From a virus, in IMG/VR virus record IMGVR_UViG_3300025097_000996, positions 1-49,053 of that record: a stretch of 49,053 bases of DNA. One strand, written 5' to 3'. Made by a program: the position numbers and the translations under genes. The notes below the pieces were generated by a model, which ran no database searches, had not been told where the DNA came from, and saw only the letters and a program-made list of their open reading frames with translations. This document shows positions 32,803 through 40,206 of this stretch, in pieces (position 1 is the stretch's first letter; each line of letters opens with the position of its first letter).

Positions 32803-34191
32803 ATGACAATGACTGCAGAACAAATTGCTACAACTAATAGGGATATGTATCAAAGTGTATCTGACAATGCTTCATTAGCTTTATTAGAAAAAACTGAAGG
32901 AGGAAAGGTAACACTCAAGCAAATTTCTAAAGCTTTAGATGAATTTAAAAGATTATATAAAGCAGGAATTGCATCCCCAGCTGAGATTATGACTCTGTAT
33001 AGAGCTTATCCTAATGATGAAACATTTAAAAAGGAAGCAATAAAATTTGAAAAGGAAAACACCGAACCAGTAGTATTAGGAGGTCCAGCGTCTGTTGAAT
33101 TAGTAGATAGAGAAGGACATCTTATCACTACAGTTGCCTTAGAAAAAGCTTTCGATAATTATATGAAAAGCTTTAGAACTAGGAATGCTATGGTTTTACA
33201 TTCAGATGTACAAGTAGGTTGGGCTTTACCAGCTTATATTAACAAAGCTGGACAAATATTTAAAAGTGGTGTTAACGATAAAGGTTTGTTCTTTATAACT
33301 GAAATGAGAAATGATACAAAAATCTCAGATAGAGTTAAAGAACAAATAAATGAAGGAAAGCTAAAGTCATATTCTATTGCTGGTTCAGCAACTAAAATGC
33401 AGAATATGAACAAAGGCTTAGAATCTTATATGCAAGTAGATGACTTGGAACTTGCAGAAGTAACTGTATGTGAGAAAGGAGTGAATCAAGGAGCTTCTTT
33501 TGATCTACTCAAGTCAGACAACCCAGCACAAGGTTCTTGTGCAGATGGTAGTTGTTTAAATAAATCAACTTCAAAATCAAGAGAGGATATTACTATGATA
33601 TTAAAATCAAATGGAAACATAGACTTTACTCAGACTTTCTTTAATTGGGTTTCAAAAGAGAATAGTGATCCATTAGTAGGAAATAAGATGTTTGCTACCC
33701 TAGAAAACTATCATGGTAGAGAAAGAGTCCACCATAATCTGTTAGACGAACAAGGATTTCCAAAGGAATTGGAAGCGGAATTTGCAAGGTACACTCCAAT
33801 AATGGAAAACCCAAAGTACGTTCCTTGGGTTGTTAATGAAGCAGGTGAGGAAGCTGGAGCAAATCATTATGAGGAAGCTCTAACACCTCCTAAAGCAGTC
33901 CTTCCAGTAACAAAGAGTTTCTTAAATTGGATGGAAAAGGAGGGCAAGGAAACCGATGCGTTTGCTATTGCTACTGCTCAAGCTAAAAAAGAAGGTTATG
34001 ACGATTTTTCAGAAGGAAGCGAAGGAAGGGAAAAGCGGAACAAGATCGCTGAAGATATTAAAGGAATGAGTGATAAGGATTTAGAAAAATGGATACTTCC
34101 AGCACTTGCTGGAGCAGGAGTGGGAGCACTTCTATCATCTAACAAAACTAGAGAAGACACTGAAAAATTAAAGCTTAAAGATAAAAAGTAA
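32803..34191 (+). CDS. XkdF-like putative prohead protease with extra C-terminal region
   Basis: Residues 120-235 resemble the XkdF family of putative phage serine proteases: AMVLHSDVQVGW with a candidate His, GKLKSYSIAGSATKM with a candidate Ser, and DLELAEVTVCEKGVNQGASF, the typical closing EVSIV-x-x-x-x-N-x-x-A segment. The second half adds unrelated helical material and ends with a small hydrophobic stretch (ILPALAGAGVGALLSSN). Prohead proteases normally sit before the capsid gene, so the downstream position is unusual. GGAG precedes the ATG. Confidence 0.65.
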   Translation: MTMTAEQIATTNRDMYQSVSDNASLALLEKTEGGKVTLKQISKALDEFKRLYKAGIASPAEIMTLYRAYPNDETFKKEAIKFEKENTEPVVLGGPASVELVDREGHLITTVALEKAFDNYMKSFRTRNAMVLHSDVQVGWALPAYINKAGQIFKSGVNDKGLFFITEMRNDTKISDRVKEQINEGKLKSYSIAGSATKMQNMNKGLESYMQVDDLELAEVTVCEKGVNQGASFDLLKSDNPAQGSCADGSCLNKSTSKSREDITMILKSNGNIDFTQTFFNWVSKENSDPLVGNKMFATLENYHGRERVHHNLLDEQGFPKELEAEFARYTPIMENPKYVPWVVNEAGEEAGANHYEEALTPPKAVLPVTKSFLNWMEKEGKETDAFAIATAQAKKEGYDDFSEGSEGREKRNKIAEDIKGMSDKDLEKWILPALAGAGVGALLSSNKTREDTEKLKLKDKK

Positions 34192-34204
34192 GGGAAACGA
34201 GGAA

Positions 34205-34564
34205 ATGAACAACTCGTATTATCAAATTTTAAAAAGACTTTTTCTTCATAAGGAAGAAGAAGTAGATAGTTTGAGAAACCCAGACATAGAGAAAATCTTA
34301 CCTTTACTAGGAAGAATAATAGCAAAACCAGCTACTAAAAAAATTGCTGGGGAAGTTGCTGGGGCTTATGCGGGTAAGAAGATAGCCGAACATCAACAGA
34401 AAAAAGCTCAAGCTCTTGAAAAAAATGATGAAGCTATTATCTATGAAATTCAAGGAAACAAAAAGAAACCAAGAACTACTGGGAAACAAAACATAGGTAT
34501 AGGACAAGGAAGCTATGGAAGACGTAGCAAGGAAACAAAGGACACAAAATATGGCACTTATTAA
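34205..34564 (+). CDS. Unknown small basic protein
   Basis: The 119-residue product has a Gly/Ala-rich helix (GRIIAKPATKKIAGEVAGAYAG) that may be membrane-active and a basic C-terminus. A GAGG site precedes the start. It lies 13 bases after the protease gene. No family was recognised. Confidence 0.6.
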   Translation: MNNSYYQILKRLFLHKEEEVDSLRNPDIEKILPLLGRIIAKPATKKIAGEVAGAYAGKKIAEHQQKKAQALEKNDEAIIYEIQGNKKKPRTTGKQNIGIGQGSYGRRSKETKDTKYGTY

Positions 34565-34712
34565 AAAATCAAGGAAATGGGGAACTCACCCTCATCAGAT
34601 AACTAAATATGATATTCAAAAAAATATCAAGGAAAGGGAGAACAAGGAAACCAACCTTGATATTCTAGATGGGAAACCACTAGGAAAGGAGAATAAAAAT
34701 GACTCAGACTGA
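34551..34712 (+). CDS. Unknown small basic protein
   Basis: The 53-residue reading (MALIKKSRKWGTHPHQ) starts 14 bases inside the previous gene after AAAGGACA; an earlier in-frame start would overlap by 50 bases. It is Lys-rich. No family was recognised. Confidence 0.5.
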   Translation: MALIKKSRKWGTHPHQITKYDIQKNIKERENKETNLDILDGKPLGKENKNDSD

Positions 34713-34818
34713 ATGTTGTAATCTAGAAAATTGTTGCCAAGATGAAGAATGTGATTTAGATGAATGTATCTGTGAAGAAGAAGGACTATGTAAATACGAA
34801 TGTGATGAAGAAAAATAA
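34699..34818 (+). CDS. Cysteine-rich acidic peptide
   Basis: AAAGGAG precedes the ATG. The 39 residues contain nine cysteines in ECC, NCC, EEC, ECIC, GLC and YEC patterns with many Glu and Asp, resembling a metal-binding, metallothionein-like peptide. The frame stays open beyond the TAA for 14 more codons, with CCGGECGC, up to a TAG at 34861-34863. No family was recognised. Confidence 0.6.
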   Translation: MTQTECCNLENCCQDEECDLDECICEEEGLCKYECDEEK

Positions 34819-34892
34819 CAAGGAAACAAATGTTGTGGAGGTGAGTGTGGTTGTATAGATTAGATTTTTTATAAACTAATCAAGGAGGAAAT

Positions 34893-35012
34893 TTGGAAAC
34901 CAAGAACATATTAGTAATTCTTTGGGAAATCTCAACAAATATGTTAAAAGAAATTACTTGGAAACTAAAGCGTTCACTTAAAATATTAATGGGTAAAAAT
35001 CCATATAAGTAA
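34893..35012 (+). CDS. Unknown 39-residue protein
   Basis: AAGGAGG lies four bases before a TTG start. The product is a helical, basic and hydrophobic peptide (ILVILWEISTNMLKEITWKL), possibly amphipathic. It ends just before the terminator. The start is uncertain. Confidence 0.4.
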   Translation: METKNILVILWEISTNMLKEITWKLKRSLKILMGKNPYK

Positions 35013-35024
35013 ACACCATTTCAC

Positions 35025-35063
35025 TTCCCCTACTCAAATAAACTTGGGTAGGGGAAATTTTTA
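35025..35063 (+). terminator. Rho-independent terminator closing the structural region
   Basis: A 13-bp stem with one G-U pair (TTCCCCTACTCAA with TTGGGTAGGGGAA) and a six-base loop is followed by ATTTTTATT. It separates the structural operon from the accessory genes. Confidence 0.85.
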
Positions 35064-35068
35064 TTGAC

Positions 35069-35096
35069 TTGACAATGCTAAAATATATGCTAAAAT
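35069..35096 (+). promoter_or_regulatory. Sigma-70-type promoter
   Basis: TTGACA at 35069-35074, 16-base spacer, TAAAAT at 35091-35096. It follows the terminator directly and drives the glycosylase-like gene. Confidence 0.8.
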
Positions 35097-35129
35097 TTAA
35101 TAAGAAACAAATTACAGTATAGGAGATTT

Positions 35130-35534
35130 ATGCAAACATTTATGCCTTACCCTAACATTGAAAAAAGTGTTAGGTGTTTAGACTACAGAAGATTAGGTAA
35201 GCAAAGAGTAGAAGCTATGCAAACCTACAATCAAATAACTAAAGGTAAAGGTGGATATCCACACCACCCTATAAACAATATGTGGAAAGATAATCCTAAT
35301 GCATTAGCATACTATTATAACATATGTATAGATGAATGGATTAAACGTAGATACAATAATACTATGAAAATGATTAAAACTACTTCTCCTAGTAAAGATA
35401 ATTTCTTACCTGATTGGATTGGAGATGATAGAGTTCATGCTTCACATAGGTCTAATCTTCTACGTAAAGACTATGATTTCTATAGTCAGTATAATTGGAC
35501 TGAACCAACAGACATTCAATATCATTGGGCTTGA
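35130..35534 (+). CDS. MSMEG_6728/pyrimidine-dimer-glycosylase-like protein
   Basis: The 134-residue protein matches a family annotated as MSMEG_6728 or pyrimidine dimer DNA glycosylase: MQTFMPYPNIEKSVRCLDYR, RLGKQRVEAMQTY, YPHHPINNMW, then HASHRSNLLRKDYDFY. A DNA-repair function against UV damage is attributed to the annotation, but direct evidence for this branch is thin. It has its own promoter and an AGGAGA site. Its stop lies in the -35 box of the next promoter. Confidence 0.75.
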   Translation: MQTFMPYPNIEKSVRCLDYRRLGKQRVEAMQTYNQITKGKGGYPHHPINNMWKDNPNALAYYYNICIDEWIKRRYNNTMKMIKTTSPSKDNFLPDWIGDDRVHASHRSNLLRKDYDFYSQYNWTEPTDIQYHWA

Positions 35535-35558
35535 CTTTGGATTGTAGTGTGATAAAAT
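35531..35558 (+). promoter_or_regulatory. Sigma-70-type promoter overlapping a stop codon
   Basis: TTGACT at 35531-35536 with a 16-base spacer to TAAAAT at 35553-35558. The TGA stop of the previous gene lies inside the -35 box. It serves the small genes that follow. Confidence 0.7.
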
Positions 35559-35597
35559 TAAAGAATAAGAAATTGAGTGAAAGAGGAGAAATAATAT

Positions 35598-35690
35598 ATG
35601 AGTTTTGAAAGTCCTGTATCAGCATTACTTTGGATAATGTTTTTAGGTTTTATAGTTAGTGTAGCAGATGGGTGTGTGGTGTTAGTATGA
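35598..35690 (+). CDS. 30-residue membrane peptide
   Basis: GAGGAGA precedes the ATG. A single hydrophobic helix (ALLWIMFLGFIVSVAD) fills most of the peptide. First gene after a promoter. No family was recognised. Confidence 0.45.
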   Translation: MSFESPVSALLWIMFLGFIVSVADGCVVLV

Positions 35691-35705
35691 TGAAAGGTAA
35701 ATGAG

Positions 35706-35789
35706 TTGAGTAAAGATGAGAAAAATGATGTAGCATATACAATGTATTCATTGTTTAAAGACAATATAAAAGAGGAGAAAGATGACTAA
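35706..35789 (+). CDS. Possible 27-residue peptide
   Basis: It starts at a TTG nine bases after GAAAGG and overlaps the next gene by eight bases. The product is charged and helical (VAYTMYSLFKDNIKEEK). Short and uncertain. Confidence 0.35.
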   Translation: MSKDEKNDVAYTMYSLFKDNIKEEKDD

Positions 35790-36297
35790 TAAATATAGAA
35801 CATGGGATAATGTAGGTGTTTATAAATATAATGTAAATGAAACTACAACAGTAAAACAGTTTCTATTACATAGACCTGAATATTTTATACAAGTTGTAGG
35901 TTCAGATGATGGTTATTCAAGATTTGAATTATCAGATAGAGCAAAGGGAGATATAAATACTTTTGTTGAATACTTTAAAATGTGGGTAAATGACTATGAC
36001 AATATAGAAAAGTTTAATGGACACCCTAAAAATTGGCACAAACTAGATAGAATAAATGAAGTTGAATACTTTGGAGAAGAAATTGAAACAGATGATGAAG
36101 AACTTTTTAATGAAGTACTTGAAAACAAAAATGAGAATTATATTAATATAGAGTTTGATATGGTACAAGGAGTAGATGGACAAATTGGATTTCACACTAC
36201 ACCTATTCAAGCAGAAATTTCTATATTAACAATCTTAAGTAGAACAGGAGATTGGTGGAAAGTATGTACAGAAAGTTTAGATGATTGGTGGTTTTAA
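35782..36297 (+). CDS. Unknown accessory protein
   Basis: The 171-residue product has GAGGAG before the ATG. It is acidic and rich in Tyr and Trp, with no motif that was recognised (TVKQFLLHRPEYFIQVVGSD near the start, GDWWKVCTESLDDWWF at the end). Its stop shares one base with the next start. Confidence 0.7.
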   Translation: MTNKYRTWDNVGVYKYNVNETTTVKQFLLHRPEYFIQVVGSDDGYSRFELSDRAKGDINTFVEYFKMWVNDYDNIEKFNGHPKNWHKLDRINEVEYFGEEIETDDEELFNEVLENKNENYINIEFDMVQGVDGQIGFHTTPIQAEISILTILSRTGDWWKVCTESLDDWWF

Positions 36298-36503
36298 TGA
36301 TTAAGAAGATATTTGGACAATGGTTAGAACCTACATCAACAAAGCAGTATCAGTTCTATCGTGATGGTATAACTGATGCTTTGATTCATGGTCGTAGAGA
36401 TGAGAAGAAACTAGATGAGTTTCTGTTTAGCCATTTTTATAAAAGAGGATATGACTTTGGTATGTGGTTATGGAATGAACAACAAGAGGATAAAGATGAG
36501 TAA
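36297..36503 (+). CDS. Unknown accessory protein
   Basis: The ATG at the TAATG overlap gives 68 residues (MIKKIFGQWLEPTSTK). Aromatic-rich helical protein with KRGYDFGMWLWNEQ near the end. No family was recognised. Confidence 0.6.
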   Translation: MIKKIFGQWLEPTSTKQYQFYRDGITDALIHGRRDEKKLDEFLFSHFYKRGYDFGMWLWNEQQEDKDE

Positions 36504-36645
36504 TTTAATGGAATATATGATTCAGATTGCAGACCAAATTAGAGAACTGCAAGAAGATGCAGATGATAAAATGGAAGTGATTTTAAAAGAAATAGCATTA
36601 ATTCAAGTTAAACTACATGAATTAGATGAAAAGATTAAGAAATAG
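36496..36645 (+). CDS. Small coiled-coil protein
   Basis: The 49 residues (MSNLMEYMIQIADQIRELQE) form one long charged coiled coil. AGAGG precedes the ATG, and an earlier in-frame ATG lies well inside the previous gene. No family was recognised. Confidence 0.55.
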   Translation: MSNLMEYMIQIADQIRELQEDADDKMEVILKEIALIQVKLHELDEKIKK

Positions 36646-36653
36646 AGTATAAT
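36640..36653 (+). promoter_or_regulatory. Putative TAGTATAATA-class promoter
   Basis: AAATAGAGTATAATAG has TATAAT at 36648-36653, similar to the sites before the capsid operon but weaker in the upstream half. It lies at the end of the coiled-coil gene, 25 bases before the next ATG. Confidence 0.35.
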
Positions 36654-36677
36654 AGTATATGATAGGGGGTATAAACT

Positions 36678-37244
36678 ATGGAAGAAAATACTAGACGAAA
36701 CCACCCTGAAGATGATAATCTCCCACAAAATAAATATAGAGATAGTTTTCTTACAAATGGGGCAACTAAAATAATCTCTTTGACAAGAAAAGAATGTTTA
36801 TTTTTAGATGATTGTTTTACAGTCATTATTGATGGTAGAGAAATGCAAGGGTTAACAACATTAAGGAATATGTCAGGTTCAGCGACAATTCCTGTTTCAG
36901 TTGATTTAATACAAAAAGTTGGTAGAGCAGTTTTATTTACTACCGACAATAGAAATGGTGGAAAAGAAGCATTAGTGGAAGTAGATGAAAGTGATTTACT
37001 TGCTTTAAGGGAAGTAGCACAAAGCTATATCAAAATAGATGGGGAACTAATAGGAGTATCACTTAAAAGAAAAGTTCTTTCTTTACTCTTAGAGAATAGT
37101 TATTCTCAAGAACTTAAGAAGCAAAAAGATATTAGATATTGGTTAAGAACTTTGAACCAACTTTCTCCAACAGAACATTATGACCAACATCAATGGACAT
37201 ATACTTTAGAGAAAAATGATTTTCTAACAGAGGAGAAGAATTAA
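36678..37244 (+). CDS. Unknown accessory protein
   Basis: The 188-residue product has a beta-rich N-terminal half (KIISLTRKECLFLDDCFTVI) and a helical second half (RKVLSLLLENSYSQELKKQ). A GGGGG stretch serves as a weak ribosome site. No family was recognised. Confidence 0.7.
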   Translation: MEENTRRNHPEDDNLPQNKYRDSFLTNGATKIISLTRKECLFLDDCFTVIIDGREMQGLTTLRNMSGSATIPVSVDLIQKVGRAVLFTTDNRNGGKEALVEVDESDLLALREVAQSYIKIDGELIGVSLKRKVLSLLLENSYSQELKKQKDIRYWLRTLNQLSPTEHYDQHQWTYTLEKNDFLTEEKN

Positions 37245-37248
37245 GAAG

Positions 37249-37452
37249 ATGGATACAAATAACATTAATCTTATAGTTATTGCTTGGACATCTATCATTG
37301 TTACATTCACAACATTCTTATTAACTTATGTTAATTACAAAATTTTGAGGGTAACACTAGATATTTATAATCAAGCAAGAGCAACAAGAAAAGAATTACA
37401 GAAATCAAATATGATAAATAAAGATATTAAAAGATTTATAGGTGGTAGATAA
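37249..37452 (+). CDS. Small single-span membrane protein
   Basis: The 67-residue protein has one N-terminal membrane helix (LIVIAWTSIIVTFTTFLLTY) and a basic cytosolic tail with a helical heptad look. It follows the previous stop closely and ends before a terminator. Confidence 0.6.
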   Translation: MDTNNINLIVIAWTSIIVTFTTFLLTYVNYKILRVTLDIYNQARATRKELQKSNMINKDIKRFIGGR

Positions 37453-37480
37453 TGACCATGCTATATATACTCTCTAATGG

Positions 37481-37518
37481 GGGGGTGTCAATCGAAAGGG
37501 TTGACACTCTCTTTTTTT
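37481..37518 (+). terminator. Rho-independent terminator
   Basis: GTGTCAA pairs with TTGACAC, extended by G-U pairs to about 11 bp, and a run of seven T follows. The right arm is also the -35 box of the next promoter. Confidence 0.8.
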
Positions 37519-37528
37519 ATGTTAGAAT
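37501..37528 (+). promoter_or_regulatory. Promoter whose -35 box is the terminator arm
   Basis: TTGACA at 37501-37506, 16-base spacer made mostly of the terminator T-run, TAGAAT at 37523-37528. The 16-base spacing is the same as in four other promoters here, so it is probably real. Confidence 0.6.
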
Positions 37529-37558
37529 AAAAGTAATGAATTTTATAACAGGAGAAAA

Positions 37559-37810
37559 ATGGGTAAAGAAATTATAAGTGATGATACAAGAATTGGATTA
37601 GCTTGTGATATAGCACATTATATATTAACAGAATATATACACCCACAACTTGTATATGCTTGTATTGAAGATGACCACATCATTGAAGATAATCCTAATG
37701 GAGATGGTACTCAATATACAAAGTGGGGGCAAACTTTATTCGACCCTATCTATGATACTGTAGAGGGAATGATAATGGAACATTTTGTAGAGGAGAATAA
37801 ATATGAGTAA
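37559..37810 (+). CDS. Unknown acidic protein
   Basis: The 83-residue product has AGGAG before the ATG and is acidic (YACIEDDHIIEDNPNGDGTQ). First gene after the terminator-promoter unit. No family was recognised. Confidence 0.65.
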   Translation: MGKEIISDDTRIGLACDIAHYILTEYIHPQLVYACIEDDHIIEDNPNGDGTQYTKWGQTLFDPIYDTVEGMIMEHFVEENKYE

Positions 37811-37982
37811 ATGTAATATGTGTAATGGGTTAGGCTATTTAACTGTTGATTGGAGTAACTCAATTATAAAAGACTACCAAAGAAAACATATTGAAAAATG
37901 CGATAGTTGTAATTTGTTTAATACAGACCAACAAGCAAGGAGCAAGAATGAAACAAGAAATTTTTACAACTATAAGCGTTGA
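37803..37982 (+). CDS. Small zinc-finger-like protein
   Basis: The 59 residues contain CNMCNGLGYL, like a DnaJ-type CxxCxGxG knuckle, and CDSCN, a second pair. It starts eight bases inside the previous gene with GAGGAG upstream and overlaps the next by 35 bases. Likely one zinc site. No close family was named. Confidence 0.55.
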   Translation: MSKCNMCNGLGYLTVDWSNSIIKDYQRKHIEKCDSCNLFNTDQQARSKNETRNFYNYKR

Positions 37983-38205
37983 CGATTGGCATGGCTTTGA
38001 AATTGATGGTGTTCAATATGATTTGAACTTGTATGCTGATGAAGATAATAACATACAAGCCAACATTTACAGATGCACAAAAAATGCTGATGACACATGG
38101 TCAACTGATACAGAAACTAAAGAAAATACAATTTTAGAAACTGTATCAGATATTGATATTGAAATTGATACAAAAGAAAACAATCATAATAAGGAGCAAG
38201 AATGA
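37948..38205 (+). CDS. Unknown acidic protein
   Basis: The 85-residue reading (MKQEIFTTISVDDWHG) starts after AAGGAGC. It is acidic and beta-rich early. It ends in NKEQE, written by AAGGAGCAAGAATGA, which is also the ribosome site and start of the next gene. Confidence 0.6.
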   Translation: MKQEIFTTISVDDWHGFEIDGVQYDLNLYADEDNNIQANIYRCTKNADDTWSTDTETKENTILETVSDIDIEIDTKENNHNKEQE

Positions 38206-38393
38206 GTGGATTAATTACAGATATTACCAACGCATTATATGAACTTGAAGAGTGGAATTCTGAATCTAAAAAATGGGAGCATGTATACAAGGGGCTTCAG
38301 GCTTTGCCTAATCATATTGTTTTCATGATAGCAAAAGAATGTGGAGTAATAACAGAAGTTACAACTAGTAGTTACTTCAAGGAGAACGCATGA
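38202..38393 (+). CDS. Unknown small protein ending in KENA
   Basis: The 63-residue product begins at an ATGA overlap after AAGGAGC. It is helical with no recognised motif. Its last codons are part of the first copy of the 15-bp gene-boundary repeat. Confidence 0.6.
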   Translation: MSGLITDITNALYELEEWNSESKKWEHVYKGLQALPNHIVFMIAKECGVITEVTTSSYFKENA

Positions 38394-38515
38394 GTGAATG
38401 TAATTTTTGCAACGAACAAATACCTGATGATGTTCCATTCACATACTATGGGGATAGTTTTCCTATGTGTGATGATTGTATAACTTATGATGACTTAGAC
38501 AAGGAGAACGCATGA
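38390..38515 (+). CDS. Small zinc-finger-like protein ending in KENA
   Basis: The 41 residues hold CNFC and CDDC separated by 21 residues, a likely zinc ribbon, with an acidic loop between. It begins and ends in copies of the boundary repeat. No family was recognised. Confidence 0.55.
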   Translation: MSECNFCNEQIPDDVPFTYYGDSFPMCDDCITYDDLDKENA

Positions 38516-38676
38516 GTGAAGTAACAGCAGAGATGATTAGAAATTGGATAGGTGGCGAAGATGATGGAACAATTTTACAAAGAACACTAGATACATTATC
38601 CGAAATAGCAAATGGAGAATATGAACCAAAACTGTTTGCTAGTGAGGTGTTGATGTATAACGAGGAGAACGCATGA
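38512..38676 (+). CDS. Unknown small protein ending in EENA
   Basis: The 54-residue, acidic, helical product (MSEVTAEMIRNWIGGEDDG) lies between two boundary repeats. No family was recognised. Confidence 0.55.
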   Translation: MSEVTAEMIRNWIGGEDDGTILQRTLDTLSEIANGEYEPKLFASEVLMYNEENA

Positions 38677-38987
38677 GTAATTACGAATACGAAGTAGAAG
38701 AATACTCACAAGACACAAGAATGTTTACGCTTGAGTCAAACAAGAAACTACCACAAGATGTTGTAGACAGAGTTTATTACTCAGAGTGTGGCTTATGCCA
38801 TGTTGATGTGGACATAGAACACGACATTACAGGAGAAGTATACACTGTTCTAAAAGATAAAGGCTACGATACAAACACCGAAGATTTTAAAGGGCTAAAG
38901 GTTACTACTAGGTTTTCAGGCACAGTATATGGAGATAATGGCGAAGTAGAATCAAGTGGCGAGTTCTTTGACGAGGAGAACGCATGA
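38673..38987 (+). CDS. Unknown acidic protein ending in EENA
   Basis: The 104-residue product is acidic and beta-rich (YEVEEYSQDTRMFTLES), with CGLCHVDVD near the middle as a possible metal ligand. It lies between boundary repeats. No family was recognised. Confidence 0.6.
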   Translation: MSNYEYEVEEYSQDTRMFTLESNKKLPQDVVDRVYYSECGLCHVDVDIEHDITGEVYTVLKDKGYDTNTEDFKGLKVTTRFSGTVYGDNGEVESSGEFFDEENA

Positions 38988-39139
38988 CTTATGAAGAAAC
39001 TACAAAGAACTTAGAAGAACTAATTGCAGACTTAAAAGATTTAGGTAGTGATTATATGCAAAGTATATACGAATCAATACTAGAAGAAATTATTGTTTTA
39101 TGCATGAATGCACAAAGTATGAGAAAGGAGAACGCATGA
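38984..39139 (+). CDS. Unknown small helical protein ending in KENA
   Basis: The 51-residue product (MTYEETTKNLEELIADLKDL) is one amphipathic helix pair. It lies between the fourth and fifth boundary repeats. No family was recognised. Confidence 0.55.
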   Translation: MTYEETTKNLEELIADLKDLGSDYMQSIYESILEEIIVLCMNAQSMRKENA

Positions 39140-39282
39140 ATGATGTAGAGTTAAATGACCTTATGAGATTAGTAGATGACTTAGGTTGGGAATTTGATAG
39201 AATGAGTAGTAGTGGGCAAGAAACACTTAACGATATATACAAGTTGCTCGGTATGGCACAAATACCTTATGAGAGAGGATAG
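39136..39282 (+). CDS. Unknown small helical protein
   Basis: The 48-residue product (MNDVELNDLMRLVDDLGWEF) starts in the fifth boundary repeat. It is acidic and helical. An upstream in-frame start exists but lies inside the previous gene. Confidence 0.55.
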   Translation: MNDVELNDLMRLVDDLGWEFDRMSSSGQETLNDIYKLLGMAQIPYERG

Positions 39283-39285
39283 AAT

Positions 39286-39540
39286 ATGTCTAAATATGAA
39301 CGTATGAGTAAAGATGAATATGGAGATACTAAAGAATATGAATATACTTTTATAGTTCCCTGTGCTTATGAATATCGGATAGTAGCAGAGAGTGAAGAAC
39401 AAGCAAGGTATATACTTGAGAATGGTGGAATTGATATAGCAGATGAATGGCATGATTGTCCTGATGGAAACTTACTGCTTGAAGATGAAGATTATGAAAA
39501 TGCAACATTACATGAAGAATTAACAGAGGAGATGGATTAA
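39286..39540 (+). CDS. Unknown acidic protein
   Basis: The 84-residue product has an AGAGGA site, a beta-rich middle (YEYTFIVPCAYEYRIVAE) and SEEQARYILENGGIDIAD, a pattern seen in small phage proteins of unknown role. The stop overlaps the next start by one base. Confidence 0.6.
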   Translation: MSKYERMSKDEYGDTKEYEYTFIVPCAYEYRIVAESEEQARYILENGGIDIADEWHDCPDGNLLLEDEDYENATLHEELTEEMD

Positions 39541-39965
39541 TGGCTTATCCAAAGAATGGAGAAGATATGAATAACGAAATACACACCTACGAAATAGATG
39601 ACTATCTGTTAATAGTTAATGGGGAAATTGTTGCAGTTAGTGGTAATACTGATTTTGAGTATAAAACAAATAAAGTTGACGATAAAGTAACAGTAATACA
39701 AGTAATAGAAAAGTGGCAAACAGAAGATATACATAATCATATTAATGACGAAATAGAAAAGATGATTGAATCCAAAGAATCAATGGTAGACGAAACTATA
39801 GATATATACAAAAAGGATTGGGATAATCCTGATAAAACTAAAGAGAGTTTAGTAGAAGAACTAGAGATGGCACATAGACGAGGAGTAAAAGGATTTGACA
39901 GTATGACTTATGATGAGATACAATATGAATATAATGACCAACTAGATATGGATAATGATGACTGA
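39540..39965 (+). CDS. Unknown acidic protein
   Basis: The 141-residue product has GAGGAG upstream of the TAATG overlap. A beta-rich first half (EIDDYLLIVNGEIVAVSGN) precedes a helical acidic second half. No family was recognised. Confidence 0.6.
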   Translation: MAYPKNGEDMNNEIHTYEIDDYLLIVNGEIVAVSGNTDFEYKTNKVDDKVTVIQVIEKWQTEDIHNHINDEIEKMIESKESMVDETIDIYKKDWDNPDKTKESLVEELEMAHRRGVKGFDSMTYDEIQYEYNDQLDMDNDD

Positions 39966-40206
39966 TACATTAACAGATAAACAAGTAGAAAGATTAATTA
40001 AGTTAGGTAAAGATTTAGCATTTTGCTTACAATGTAACGCAAATGGGGATAACTTTCCTTGCAGAACAGATAGATTAGAAGCAGTTAAACTTATGCAAGA
40101 ATACCTAGAGATACACGACTATACTATCGTTCATACTTCTAAAGCATTATCTGATATAAATTTAATAGAACGAAATAATCATAGTCATTATGTGGTGGGA
40201 GAATGA
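39955..40206 (+). CDS. Unknown protein with a Cys pair
   Basis: The 83-residue product has CLQC and a later Cys in NFPCRTDR, a possible metal site. ATG at 39955 or 39958 could be used. Its TGA overlaps the next ATG. No family was recognised. Confidence 0.55.
   Translation: MMTDTLTDKQVERLIKLGKDLAFCLQCNANGDNFPCRTDRLEAVKLMQEYLEIHDYTIVHTSKALSDINLIERNNHSHYVVGE

Larger units (their letters stand above)
38379..39139 (+). repeat. Five copies of a 15-bp gene-boundary repeat
   Basis: AAGGAGAACGCATGA (first two bases vary) occurs at 38379-38393, 38501-38515, 38662-38676, 38973-38987 and 39125-39139. Each copy encodes the C-terminal KENA or EENA of one gene, contains the Shine-Dalgarno site of the next, and supplies its ATG inside an ATGA overlap. 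Variants AAGGAGCAAGAATGA lie at 38190 and 37936. Confidence 0.85.
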
